Below, in pieces: positions 10,612-18,065 of a stretch of DNA of 26,577 nucleotides. The translations under genes were made by a program, and so were the position numbers. The DNA lies in assembly GCA_036521655.1 (NCBI GenBank), contig DATDHI010000021.1, forward strand, positions 1 through 26,577, given 5' to 3'. The notes below the pieces were generated by a model. That model saw nothing but the letters and a program-made list of their open reading frames with translations, ran no database searches and was not told where the DNA came from. The stretch's first letter is position 1, and each line of letters opens with the position of its first letter. This DNA comes from GCA-003244245 sp036521655 (lineage in GTDB: Bacteria; Actinomycetota; Actinomycetes; Mycobacteriales; Pseudonocardiaceae).

Positions 10612-10617
10612 AGGGTA
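10612..10617 (-). promoter_or_regulatory. Candidate -10 element for the gcvP leader
   Basis: TACCCT on the minus strand (10617-10612) lies about 22 nt before the first aptamer strand. No convincing -35 is visible. A near-identical context, TGAG-A-TACCCT-n-CGC, occurs upstream of gcvH (13978-13983). Confidence 0.4.
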
Positions 10618-10679
10618 CTCACAGCCAAGCCGGTCGCACGATCCTGCGCGGTGTGACCGGCGGCACAATGGCGAGCTGA

Positions 10680-11291
<612 letters not shown>

Positions 11292-11364
11292 CGGTGCCTC
11301 CTTGCGCCGTGGCCGGTGGTCCGCGGGGGCGTCTGCGACCCGCTGCGGACCTCCGGCCGTCGGG

Positions 11365-11388
11365 GCGAATCACACGGACGCGATTCGC
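11365..11388. promoter_or_regulatory. Dyad upstream of mcdR
   Basis: GCGAATC (11365-11371) and GATTCGC (11382-11388) are a perfect 7-bp inverted repeat separated by 10 bp, in the 223-bp gap upstream of the MerR gene. On the minus strand TTCACA overlaps its start. Position and symmetry suit a MerR autoregulatory operator. Confidence 0.45.
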
Positions 11389-11452
11389 TGTGAAGTCCGA
11401 CCGTAGGCCGACGCCGCGCAGCTGGTCAACGCGACGCGCGGGGAAGTCTCAA

Positions 11453-11471
11453 CCTCGACTTCAGCTCGAGG
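11453..11471. terminator. Short hairpin downstream of the DUF151 gene
   Basis: CCTCGA (11453-11458) and TCGAGG (11466-11471) form a 6-bp stem with a 7-nt loop, 44 bp after the DUF151 stop codon. There is no U-tract. It could be a weak terminator or a second operator-like dyad for mcdR. Confidence 0.3.
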
Positions 11472-11514
11472 ATTCCGCGGCACTGTCGATCAAGCATCCG
11501 CTCCGCGACAGCGT

Positions 11515-11988
11515 CTAAGTGTCCGCACCGCGGAAATCCTCCGGGGACACCGAGTCGAGAAACTCGCGGAACTTCTCGACCTCGTTCTCCTGCTCGTCGG
11601 GGATGATCAGACCGGCCTCAGCGAGCACCGACTCCTCCGCATGGATCGGCACCCCGACCCGCAGCGCGAGGGCGACGGAGTCGCTCGGCCGGGCAGAGAC
11701 TCGCACGTTACCGTCGAAAACCAGCTCGGCGAAGAACGTGCCCTCTTGCAGCTCGGTGATCCGGACCAGCTTCAGCGTCCGCCCGAGCGCGCTGATCACG
11801 TCTCGGAGCAGGTCGTGGGTCATCGGTCGGGCCGGTTGCACCCCCTGCTGCTCCAGGGCGATCGCGGTCGCTTCACCGGAGCCGATCCAGATCGGCAGAT
11901 AGCGCTCGCCCTCGGCCTCCCGCAGCAGCAGGATCGGCTGGTTTGCCGGCAGCTCCACCCGGACCCCGACGACACGCATCTCGCTCAT
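11515..11988 (-). CDS. DUF151 bifunctional-nuclease-domain protein (Rv1829-like)
   Basis: This 157-aa protein starts at ATG 11988 with GGAGGGAGG about 9 nt upstream. The frame remains open upstream but is not coding there. It is a single BFN/DUF151 domain, with the conserved opening MRVVGVRVELPANQPILLLRE, then LPIWIGSGEATAIAL, RPMTHDLLRDVISAL, FFAELVF and ARPSDSVALALRVGVPI, and an acidic C-terminus. Plant and Thermotoga DUF151 proteins have reported nuclease activity; the bacterial role is unsettled. It sits between two MerR genes exactly as in M. tuberculosis (Rv1828-Rv1829-Rv1830), a widely conserved actinobacterial trio. Confidence 0.92.
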   Translation of the reverse strand: MSEMRVVGVRVELPANQPILLLREAEGERYLPIWIGSGEATAIALEQQGVQPARPMTHDLLRDVISALGRTLKLVRITELQEGTFFAELVFDGNVRVSARPSDSVALALRVGVPIHAEESVLAEAGLIIPDEQENEVEKFREFLDSVSPEDFRGADT

Positions 11989-12199
11989 CGCGTTGCGCCT
12001 CCCTCCTGCCGCACCCTGCGGTCCGGGTGCCTCGAGGATCGTCGTGCTCGGCGGTGGATCGGGCACCGGCCGCAGTAGCCGCCAGTCTGCTTGTGCCTCC
12101 ACCATCGTCACCGCTGACGCTACACGCGGCACCCTCCCGGTGCCGAGTCGTGCGGGCCCCCAATTCCGGCCGGCATCTCCCAGCGGTCGTCGCCAGCGG

Positions 12200-12961
12200 T
12201 CAGTTCCCGATGAAGTCACGCAGCCCGGTCTTCACGAGCAGGGCGTGCAGCCGCACTGACAGCACCGCCAGCTCTCGCGCCACCTCGTCGGCCCGGGCCC
12301 GGGCGTCGGGATCGCGTTGCCGGCTCATCGGCGTCACGATCTGCGCCAGCAAGCCCACCTCCCGGTCAGCCGACGCCCGGAAGGCCCGCAGGTGCCGGGG
12401 CTCCAGCCCGAATTCGGTCATCGCCTGCGCGGTCCGCGCCACCAGTACGGCATCGGTGTCGTAGAAACCGGCTGGACCGGGTCGGATCAAGCCGAACCGC
12501 TCGAGTTCGGCCAGCACGTCCCGGTCAATAGCGGCTGCGGAGAGCACTTCCTCCTGCGTCATCCGCACCGTGTCGGCGACGGCGAAGTCCTCGGGCCTAG
12601 CGGGGCCAGTCGGTGCGCTGATCCCACCCACGACCCCGGCCAACCGGCGCGGGGACTCGGGCCCGCGTTGGCCTGCGGGCCCAGCGTGCTCCCCCTGATC
12701 TATCGCGTCCAGCTGCTCCTTGATCACCCGGAGTGGGAGGTACTGGTCGCGCTGGGCGGCGAGCACGTACCGTAGCCGCTCGACGTCCACCAGCGAGAAC
12801 TGCCGGTAGCCGGCAGCCGTGCGTTGCGGACGGACCAGCCCCTCGGACTCCAGAAACCTGATCTTGGAAATGGTGACGTCCGGAAAATCCGCCCGCAGCT
12901 GGGTCAGCACCGCACCGATGCTCATCCCTTGCCGGTGTGGGGATTGACCGGCGGCCGTCAC
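12200..12961 (-). CDS. MerR-family regulator (Rv1828-like)
   Basis: This 253-aa protein starts at GTG 12961, which overlaps the TGA of garA (GTGA, translational coupling). AGGGG lies 5 nt upstream. An internal ATG at 12925 (MSIGAVL) is the alternative, but mycobacterial homologues keep the extension. The N-terminal winged helix reads MSIGAVLTQLRADFP..ISKIRFLESEGLV..GYRQFSLVDVERLRYVLAAQRDQYLPLRVIKEQLD (residues 13-90). After a Gly/Pro-rich linker, a second helical domain (about 130-250: TQEEVLSAAAIDRDVLAELERFGLI, then AMTEFGLEPRHLRAF) resembles a degenerate second MerR/HTH unit. M. tuberculosis Rv1828 is a DNA-binding MerR protein of the same layout. Co-transcription with garA is implied. Confidence 0.9.
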   Translation of the reverse strand: MTAAGQSPHRQGMSIGAVLTQLRADFPDVTISKIRFLESEGLVRPQRTAAGYRQFSLVDVERLRYVLAAQRDQYLPLRVIKEQLDAIDQGEHAGPAGQRGPESPRRLAGVVGGISAPTGPARPEDFAVADTVRMTQEEVLSAAAIDRDVLAELERFGLIRPGPAGFYDTDAVLVARTAQAMTEFGLEPRHLRAFRASADREVGLLAQIVTPMSRQRDPDARARADEVARELAVLSVRLHALLVKTGLRDFIGN

Positions 12962-13428
12962 CTCGGCCCCTGGTCAGCCCCTCGGTCCCCGGCGCGCGGA
13001 CCGGTCAGGAACACTAGCCTGAACTTGCCGATCTGTACCTCGTCGCCGTTGGCCAACACCGCGGTGTCCACCGGCTCACGGTTGACGTAGGTGCCGTTGA
13101 GGCTGCCGACGTCCACCACCACGAATTCGCCGCCCTCGCGGCGGAACTCGGCGTGCCTGCGGGACACCGTCACGTCATCGAGGAAGATGTCACTGTCCGG
13201 GTGCCGGCCCGCACTCGTGGTGGGCTGGTCCAGGAGGAACCGGGAACCGGCGTTAGGGCCACGCTTGACCACCAGCAGCGCGGAGCCCGGTGGTAGCGCA
13301 TCGACACCAGCGACCGGGGGTGCCGGATACTCGACAGCCTCGGGCTCTGTCAGGAAGTCGGCCCGGAACGTGGAGGTCTGCTCCGGGCCCCGCTCCGGTG
13401 GGACTCCGGGCCCGTCGTTCGTGCTCAC
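12958..13428 (-). CDS. garA: GarA/OdhI-type FHA regulator
   Basis: This 156-aa protein starts at GTG 13428, 7 nt after AAGGAG. The first ~45 residues are flexible and carry the phosphorylation motif EQTSTFRADFL (16-26). A single FHA domain follows (about 50-145), with AGRHPDSDIFLDD (R75), VSRRHAEF (S89, H92) and GSLNGTYVN. The domain is near-identical to M. tuberculosis GarA, which in unphosphorylated form inhibits 2-oxoglutarate decarboxylase and NAD-glutamate dehydrogenase and activates glutamate synthase. Threonine phosphorylation makes the FHA domain close on its own tail. Of the two mycobacterial sites (ETTSVF: T21 by PknG, T22 by PknB) only the second is kept (T18); the first is Gln17, and an extra Thr (T20) replaces Val. 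It lies downstream of gcvH and overlaps the MerR gene. Confidence 0.95.
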   Translation of the reverse strand: MSTNDGPGVPPERGPEQTSTFRADFLTEPEAVEYPAPPVAGVDALPPGSALLVVKRGPNAGSRFLLDQPTTSAGRHPDSDIFLDDVTVSRRHAEFRREGGEFVVVDVGSLNGTYVNREPVDTAVLANGDEVQIGKFRLVFLTGPRAGDRGADQGPR

Positions 13429-13500
13429 CTGGACTCTCCTTCGCCAGCGGTGGTCGCCGTTGATCGGACCACAACGTACCGTGCTCCCGGCTACCACGGC

Positions 13501-13523
13501 GGACGGAGGGGCCCTGTCCGTCC
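13501..13523. terminator. Hairpin between gcvH and garA
   Basis: GGACGGA (13501-13507) and TCCGTCC (13517-13523) form a perfect 7-bp stem with a 9-nt loop that itself contains GGGCCC. It begins 34 nt after the gcvH stop and lacks a U-tract. It may terminate, attenuate or stabilise the gcvH transcript. Confidence 0.4.
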
Positions 13524-13556
13524 AGAATGTCCAGCCCCCGATGTGCGGTGCTCGGG

Positions 13557-13940
13557 TCAAGCCTGCTCGGTGAGGCCGCGGTAGTTCTCGGCGTCCAGCA
13601 GGGAGTCCAACTCGGACGTATCGGCCAGCTTGATCTCGATCATCCAGCCCTCCCCATAGGGGTCGGAGTTGACCAGTTCGGGACTGTTCTCCAGAGCGTC
13701 ATTGCGCGCCACCACCTCGCCCCCGACCGGCGCGAACAGGTCTGAGACGCTCTTGGTCGACTCCACCTCACCGACCGGGTCGCCTGGTGTCACCGAGTCC
13801 CCGACCAGCGGCAACTCGACATGAACCACATCGCCAAGCTGGGACTGCGCATAATCGGTGATGCCGACCCGCACAGTGCCCCCCGCGCTGGGCAGGACCC
13901 ATTCGTGTTCCTGGGTGTAACTCAGCTCCTCGGGGACCAC
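13557..13940 (-). CDS. gcvH: Glycine cleavage system H protein
   Basis: This 127-aa lipoyl carrier starts at GTG 13940, 6 nt after GGAGG; a longer frame to ATG 13967 runs through the ribosome-binding site. It has the normal length. Conserved blocks are LSYTQEHEWV, RVGITDYAQSQLGDVVHVELP, VGEVESTKSVSDLFAPVGG with the lipoylated Lys63, and LVNSDPYGEGWMIEIK. The lipoyl arm carries the aminomethyl intermediate between GcvP, GcvT and the L protein. It has no riboswitch of its own, unlike gcvP, so H and P seem to be controlled separately. Together with garA it forms the conserved actinobacterial gcvH-garA-MerR segment. Confidence 0.96.
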   Translation of the reverse strand: MVPEELSYTQEHEWVLPSAGGTVRVGITDYAQSQLGDVVHVELPLVGDSVTPGDPVGEVESTKSVSDLFAPVGGEVVARNDALENSPELVNSDPYGEGWMIEIKLADTSELDSLLDAENYRGLTEQA

Positions 13941-13977
13941 TGCGCTCCTCCCTACCTCGGACCTCATCTGCCGGCGG

Positions 13978-14009
13978 AGGGTATCTCAGTGGGTGACGAC
14001 GTCCGTCAC
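13978..14009 (-). promoter_or_regulatory. gcvH promoter region with a 17-bp dyad
   Basis: The candidate -10 TACCCT (13983-13978 on the minus strand) resembles the gcvP one. GTGACG (13993-13998) and CGTCAC (14004-14009) are perfect inverted repeats around 5 bp. They cover the expected -35 position and overlap the pgsA2 stop codon, so the dyad could be an operator or a terminator stem. Confidence 0.4.
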
Positions 14010-14593
14010 GGCGCGCCCGAGTCCGCCATGCGCACGATGAGTCGAGCCTGAAGGAGGTAGAGCACCCCTGACCACACGTAGAGCGCTCCGCCCCAACCGG
14101 TGAAGGCCACCGCGAACGCTTGGGCCACCACCTGCAACCAACCCTGCACGTTGGCGGCTAACAGCAGCAGTGGGAAGCCATAGAGCAGGCAGAGGGTGGC
14201 GGCCTTGCCCAGATAGTGCACCGGCAGTGGTCCGTAGCCGTGGTGGCGCAGCACCGGGAGGGTCAGCAAAAGCACAAGATCCCGGCCGACCAGCACGGCT
14301 ATCACCCACCACGGCAGGATGTCACGGACACCGAAGGCGAGCAGCGTGCTCAGCGTGTATAGCCGGTCGACCGCCGGGTCGAGCAACGCACCCAGCCTGC
14401 TGGATTGGTTCAGCAGGCGAGCGAGCTTGCCATCCAGCCAGTCCGTGAGGCCGGACAGGGCCAGTACCAGCACGGCGAGCAGGTCGCGGTGCTGCGGGCC
14501 GAGCAGCAGCCATAGGAACAGCGGGACGCCGGCCAGCCTGAGCAGGGTGAGCGCGTTGGGCAGGGTGAGCACCCGATCGGCCGGATCCTGCAC
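14006..14593 (-). CDS. pgsA2: CDP-alcohol phosphatidyltransferase (PgsA2-like)
   Basis: This 195-aa membrane enzyme carries the complete CDP-alcohol phosphatidyltransferase signature DG-x2-AR-x8-G-x3-D-x3-D (D54, G55, A58, R59, G68, D72, D76), which binds metal and CDP-diacylglycerol. Several hydrophobic segments surround it. GTG 14593 is chosen because GGAGG lies 7 nt upstream; ATG 14614 lacks a ribosome-binding site. It sits just upstream of gcvH, like Rv1822 near Rv1826. The acceptor alcohol is uncertain: phosphatidylglycerophosphate or cardiolipin synthesis are the family options, and Rv1822 itself is not well resolved. The 266-bp gap upstream (14594-14859) shows no gene, only a short GC hairpin at its far end. 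Confidence 0.88.
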   Translation of the reverse strand: MQDPADRVLTLPNALTLLRLAGVPLFLWLLLGPQHRDLLAVLVLALSGLTDWLDGKLARLLNQSSRLGALLDPAVDRLYTLSTLLAFGVRDILPWWVIAVLVGRDLVLLLTLPVLRHHGYGPLPVHYLGKAATLCLLYGFPLLLLAANVQGWLQVVAQAFAVAFTGWGGALYVWSGVLYLLQARLIVRMADSGAP

Positions 14594-14835
14594 GTCGGGC
14601 CCTCCTGGGTGCATGGGTGTCCGTACTCAACAGTAGAGCTGTCCCACACGGCCCGAACAGCCACCTAGGACCGCACCCTGGGCGATACGGGTGGCCACGA
14701 CCTGCTCTGCTGTCGCCGAGCCGACGCCAGTGCTGTTCGAAGGCGCCCGGGCAGCCCCACTGTCGAACTCGGCGGACCCAGGGTTGTCAGGCGGCCACGA
14801 TCGGCAGCTGACGAACCCATTTCACCCCTCAGGGC

Positions 14836-14848
14836 GGCGCGCAGCGCC
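14836..14848. terminator. Short GC hairpin downstream of the DinB-fold gene
   Basis: GGCGC-GCA-GCGCC lies 12 bp after the stop codon of the minus-strand gene ending at 14860. The stem is only 5 bp and there is no U-tract. Confidence 0.25.
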
Positions 14849-14859
14849 TACGGGGTTGG

Positions 14860-15642
14860 CTAGAAACGGGTGCGCTCCAGCCAGTGCTCCAACACTCCCG
14901 CATCGCCGAGTACCTCGATCGGCGCCTCGCCGGGCGGGACGCGGCGCAGGAGCACCAGCAGCAGGTCCACCACTGCACCCCGGACCGCGACAGCGCCCTT
15001 GGCGTGCCCGTGCTCCCAGACCGGCCCTGACGGCGTCCGGCGAATAGTCCATTCCCCCGCCTGGCCGAGCCCGGGGTCGGTAGCGTGAAGGTGCAGAATT
15101 TGGCCGTCCCCGCGCAGCTCGGCCAGCTCGGGTCGGTATGTGAGAGCCTGCGGTGAGCACAGCAGCTCCAGCCACTCCGATATGGCGTCAGCGGCCAGAT
15201 CGGGCTCCAGGGTGAAGGCCCGTCCCAGGGCCAGCTCAGCATCAGCGCGGTGCACCGCGGTCTCGTGCACCATCCGGCGGGCCCAGAAAACGGCGTGCTG
15301 GTCGTCGAACCAGGTCCACACGGGGGTCTGAGGACCGACGGCGCGGATCGCGTCGACCAGCTCGTCGGCGCCCTCCCGGAGCCAGTTGCTGAGCCCGTCG
15401 AGGTCTTCGGGTGCCGCGGCCACGTCCAACTCGGCGGGGTCAGGAGGGCCGCCGCCCGGCCGGGTGAGGACCGCGGTAACCCGCCGATGGGTCTGCCCGA
15501 CGTGCTCGGTGAGCTGATGCAATGTCCATTCCGGGCAAGTCGGTACGCGCTGTTGCAGGTCAGCGCCGTACAGCGCCTCGGCGAAGTGCTCAGACTGCGC
15601 AGTCAGTGCGTCGAGGTAGCGGTCATCCAGCAGCGAAGTCAT
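14860..15642 (-). CDS. Maleylpyruvate isomerase family mycothiol-dependent protein (DinB fold)
   Basis: This 260-aa protein starts at ATG 15642, 6 nt after GGGAGG. The long upstream open frame is antisense to the methyltransferase. The N-terminal ~150 residues are a DinB-like four-helix bundle (MDMPI_N), with TCPEWTLHQLTEHVGQTHRR and VHETAVHRADAE, whose histidines would hold the divalent metal. The C-terminal ~100 residues are an MDMPI_C-type alpha/beta domain (LHLHATDPG.., GEWTIRR.., VRGAVVDLLLVLLRR.P). Family members use mycothiol as thiol cofactor for isomerisation or S-transfer, which fits an actinobacterium. The substrate cannot be inferred. It diverges from the methyltransferase across a 91-bp gap with a perfect dyad. 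Confidence 0.87.
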   Translation of the reverse strand: MTSLLDDRYLDALTAQSEHFAEALYGADLQQRVPTCPEWTLHQLTEHVGQTHRRVTAVLTRPGGGPPDPAELDVAAAPEDLDGLSNWLREGADELVDAIRAVGPQTPVWTWFDDQHAVFWARRMVHETAVHRADAELALGRAFTLEPDLAADAISEWLELLCSPQALTYRPELAELRGDGQILHLHATDPGLGQAGEWTIRRTPSGPVWEHGHAKGAVAVRGAVVDLLLVLLRRVPPGEAPIEVLGDAGVLEHWLERTRF

Positions 15643-15689
15643 CAGATACCTCCCGTGATCGTCGGCAACAAGCAGCCTAGGCACCTGCG

Positions 15690-15718
15690 CACTGGGTGAT
15701 GCGGCACAGCACCCAGTG
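15690..15718. promoter_or_regulatory. Perfect 9-bp dyad in a divergent promoter gap
   Basis: CACTGGGTG (15690-15698) and CACCCAGTG (15710-15718) are exact inverted repeats with an 11-bp spacer, so half-site centres are 20 bp apart, about two helical turns. It lies between the divergent starts at 15642 and 15734, suiting a dimeric regulator controlling both genes. Confidence 0.5.
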
Positions 15719-15733
15719 GTGTGCACTGTCGAC

Positions 15734-16435
15734 ATGGCCTCACCTCCCACGTCACCTGCCGCCTCGCATCCACAGGACACCGCGCGGCTCAGCGACAACT
15801 GGGGCACCTTCCTCGCGGCGGCGATGCGGTCTCCCCGCGACGTCGGCACGCTGCTCCCCTCAGGACCCGAGCTCGCCCGCCGGCTGGCGACCGTCGTGCC
15901 CCACTCCCATCCGGCTGGGCGGCCCGCGATCGTGGTGGAACTGGGCGCCGGTACCGGGGCGGTCACAGGGGCGATCGCCCAGCAGGTCAAGCGGGACGCC
16001 GTGGTGATCGCGGTCGAGAAGGACCCCGGACTCGCCGAGCGTTTGCGGTCCCGCGGATTGGGGGTGCGGGTGGTCACCGCGGACGCCGCCACGCTCCCGG
16101 CCATCCTCGCCGAGCAGGGCGTGGACCGCGCAGACGTGATCGTCTCAGTGCTGCCGTGGACGCTGTTCGGCCCGCAGCAGCAGCGCGATTTCCTGACCAC
16201 CTTCGCCGCCGCGCTACAGACGGACGGGGTGTTCACCGCCGCTGCGTACAGCCTGAGCTACTGGACCCCGGCGGCCCGCCGGTTTCGTCGCGAGCTCGAC
16301 CGGACGTTCGGCGAGGTGCTGCCCACCCGCACGATGTGGCGCCACGTCCCCCCGGCGATGACCTACGTCTGCCGGCACCCAGCTCGGACACCTCAGACGC
16401 CGCCGCCAAACATCACCGGGGGTCCGAGTCGATGA
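15734..16435 (+). CDS. Class I SAM-dependent methyltransferase, phospholipid N-methyltransferase-like
   Basis: This 233-aa protein starts at ATG 15734 (GTG 15716 is a possible earlier start; neither has a clear ribosome-binding site). After ~20 disordered residues it reads FLAAAMRSPRDVGTLLPSGPELAR, an opening typical of PmtA / KsgA-like methyltransferases. The SAM-binding motif I VVELGAGTGAVTGAI comes next, then an acidic ribose-contact region IAVEKD, then TADAATL and VIVSVLPWTLF as motif IV. The overall layout matches small bacterial phospholipid methyltransferases; a ribosomal RNA methylase is less likely because there is no C-terminal KsgA domain. Its end overlaps the convergent kinase gene by 23 bp. 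Confidence 0.8.
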   Translation: MASPPTSPAASHPQDTARLSDNWGTFLAAAMRSPRDVGTLLPSGPELARRLATVVPHSHPAGRPAIVVELGAGTGAVTGAIAQQVKRDAVVIAVEKDPGLAERLRSRGLGVRVVTADAATLPAILAEQGVDRADVIVSVLPWTLFGPQQQRDFLTTFAAALQTDGVFTAAAYSLSYWTPAARRFRRELDRTFGEVLPTRTMWRHVPPAMTYVCRHPARTPQTPPPNITGGPSR

Positions 16436-17891
16436 GCAGCTTGCCATCCAACCGGGTGACCCGGAGCTGATGCTTGACGACCTGAGCGCCGCCGGCCGTG
16501 TTGTAGGTGACGTCGACCGGAACGGTCACCGTACCGTCCGGGTTGTCGAAGACCCCGAATGCGTGGCTCGCGCTGACCGAGGAGTACTGGCTCCAATGCG
16601 ACTGGAACTCCGCCTCGCCGCCGAAGAACGTCCTCGCGTTAGGCGACAGCATCCCCCAGGCCGAGGGCAGGTTGTCCAGCCCGTTGTAGTAATCGATCAC
16701 GCGCTGCCCGGCATCGCGCCAGGCGATCGACCCCTGTGAAAGATCCACCGGTCGCACCTGTGGTGGCGCGGAGGTCGCCATCGGCACCCGCGGCGGCGAA
16801 GCGGCGGCGTGGGCCGGCGGCCCGATGGGGGATGCGCCCCGGTCCCCGGACGAGCTCCCCCAGACCAGTGCACTGACGCCGGCCAACGTGAGCAGCGCGA
16901 CGACGGCTCCGACCAGTGCCCCTGCCCTGACCCGTCCACGCTCGCCAGCGGGCCGTCTGGGCGGTGGCACGGCAGCCGGGGGTCCAGCGGCCAGCAGCCG
17001 GAATGGAGGGGGGGTGAGCGGGCGGGAGGGCACCGTCGGTGGCGGTTCTGCTACCCGGATCGGCGCGGGCCTAGCAGCGGCTGGGACGCGCGATGGGGTG
17101 CCCGCAGGGCGGGCGTTCATCACCGTGGCCAGCTCCAGGCTGGCTCGACGCATGTCGGGACGCGCCGCTGGGTCCCTAGCCAGCAGGCTCATCAACACGG
17201 CGAACAGCGGGCCTGCGCGCAGTGGCGGCGTCACCTCGCCGGCGGCGACCGCGTGCAGCAGCGCGAGCTGGTTGTCGCCGTCGCCGAATGGTGCGCGCCC
17301 CTCCACCGCGGCGTAGAGGGTGGCGCCGAGCGAGAACACATCCGAGGCCGGGGTCGGGACCTGCCCGCGGGCCACTTCCGGGGCCAGGTATGCCGGGGTC
17401 CCTGCCATCATGCCCGTCTGGGTGACCGTGACATCCCCCGCGGCCCGCGACACGCCGAAGTCGGTGATCTTCGCGGTTCCGCCGTCGGCAATCAGGATAT
17501 TGCCGGGCTTGACGTCGCGGTGCACGATCTGCGCGGTATGCGCGGCGGCCAGCGCAGACGCGACCTGCGAGCCGATCGAGGCGACCTCGGTCACCGGCAG
17601 GCAGCGCTGCTCATCGAGCACCGCAGCGAGGCTGCGCGAGGGCAGGTACTCCATCACCAGGCAGGGTTCGCCGTCGTGCTCGGCCACGTCGTAGATGACG
17701 ATGGCGTTCGGGTGGTGCAGCCGCGCAGCGATACGCGCCTCACGCAGCGCCCGGAGGCGGGCTTCCTCGGTCCCCCTGGGACTCAGGTCCGGTTGCAACA
17801 GCAGCTGCTTCACCGCCACCCGCCGCTGCAGCCGCTCGTCCAGGGCCTGCCAGACGACGCCCATGCCGCCGCTACCAATCCGATCGAGCAC
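16413..17891 (-). CDS. Transmembrane Ser/Thr protein kinase with extracytoplasmic NTF2-like domain; start codon uncertain
   Basis: From GTG 17891 the product has 492 aa. Kinase motifs are complete: G-loop GSGGMG (6-11), VAVK K28, alpha-C Glu51, HRDVKPGN with D126, DFG D144, and GTPAYLAPE. A Pro/Ala-rich linker follows, then a transmembrane helix (AGALVGAVVALLTLAGVSALVW, about 325-347) and a ~125-residue exported domain (RDAGQRVIDYYNGLDNLPSAWGML..) like the NTF2-like sensor domains of actinobacterial kinases. The frame continues upstream for 14 codons that read as the normal kinase N-terminus (TGQLIAGHYR), then meets TGA at 17936-17934. No ATG/GTG/TTG lies in that stretch, so the start is CTG 17933, a near-cognate ATC, or the truncated GTG 17891. 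GGGGAG precedes CTG by 3 nt and ATC by 9 nt. Confidence 0.88.
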   Translation of the reverse strand: MLDRIGSGGMGVVWQALDERLQRRVAVKQLLLQPDLSPRGTEEARLRALREARIAARLHHPNAIVIYDVAEHDGEPCLVMEYLPSRSLAAVLDEQRCLPVTEVASIGSQVASALAAAHTAQIVHRDVKPGNILIADGGTAKITDFGVSRAAGDVTVTQTGMMAGTPAYLAPEVARGQVPTPASDVFSLGATLYAAVEGRAPFGDGDNQLALLHAVAAGEVTPPLRAGPLFAVLMSLLARDPAARPDMRRASLELATVMNARPAGTPSRVPAAARPAPIRVAEPPPTVPSRPLTPPPFRLLAAGPPAAVPPPRRPAGERGRVRAGALVGAVVALLTLAGVSALVWGSSSGDRGASPIGPPAHAAASPPRVPMATSAPPQVRPVDLSQGSIAWRDAGQRVIDYYNGLDNLPSAWGMLSPNARTFFGGEAEFQSHWSQYSSVSASHAFGVFDNPDGTVTVPVDVTYNTAGGAQVVKHQLRVTRLDGKLLIDSDPR

Positions 17892-18065
17892 GCGGTAATG
17901 CCCCGCGATGAGCTGACCCGTGTCGATGAGCAGTCACTCCCCGTCTGCACTGGGACTCGGTCCGCTGGCCATCCCCGACCGGGCGCAAGGTTACAACCCG
18001 GGCTCCGACGGCCGACCGCCCCCGCCTCGCCCCGCGGCAGCGTCCGCGGCACGATCGTGCTCATC

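Noticed and set aside
15643..16236. N-terminal extension of the DinB-fold protein
   Set aside because: It is antisense to the methyltransferase, while a strong ribosome-binding site marks ATG 15642.
16809..18065. Upstream extension of the helicase frame (about 420 codons)
   Set aside because: It runs antisense to the kinase gene and has no recognisable domain; the helicase begins naturally at 18066.
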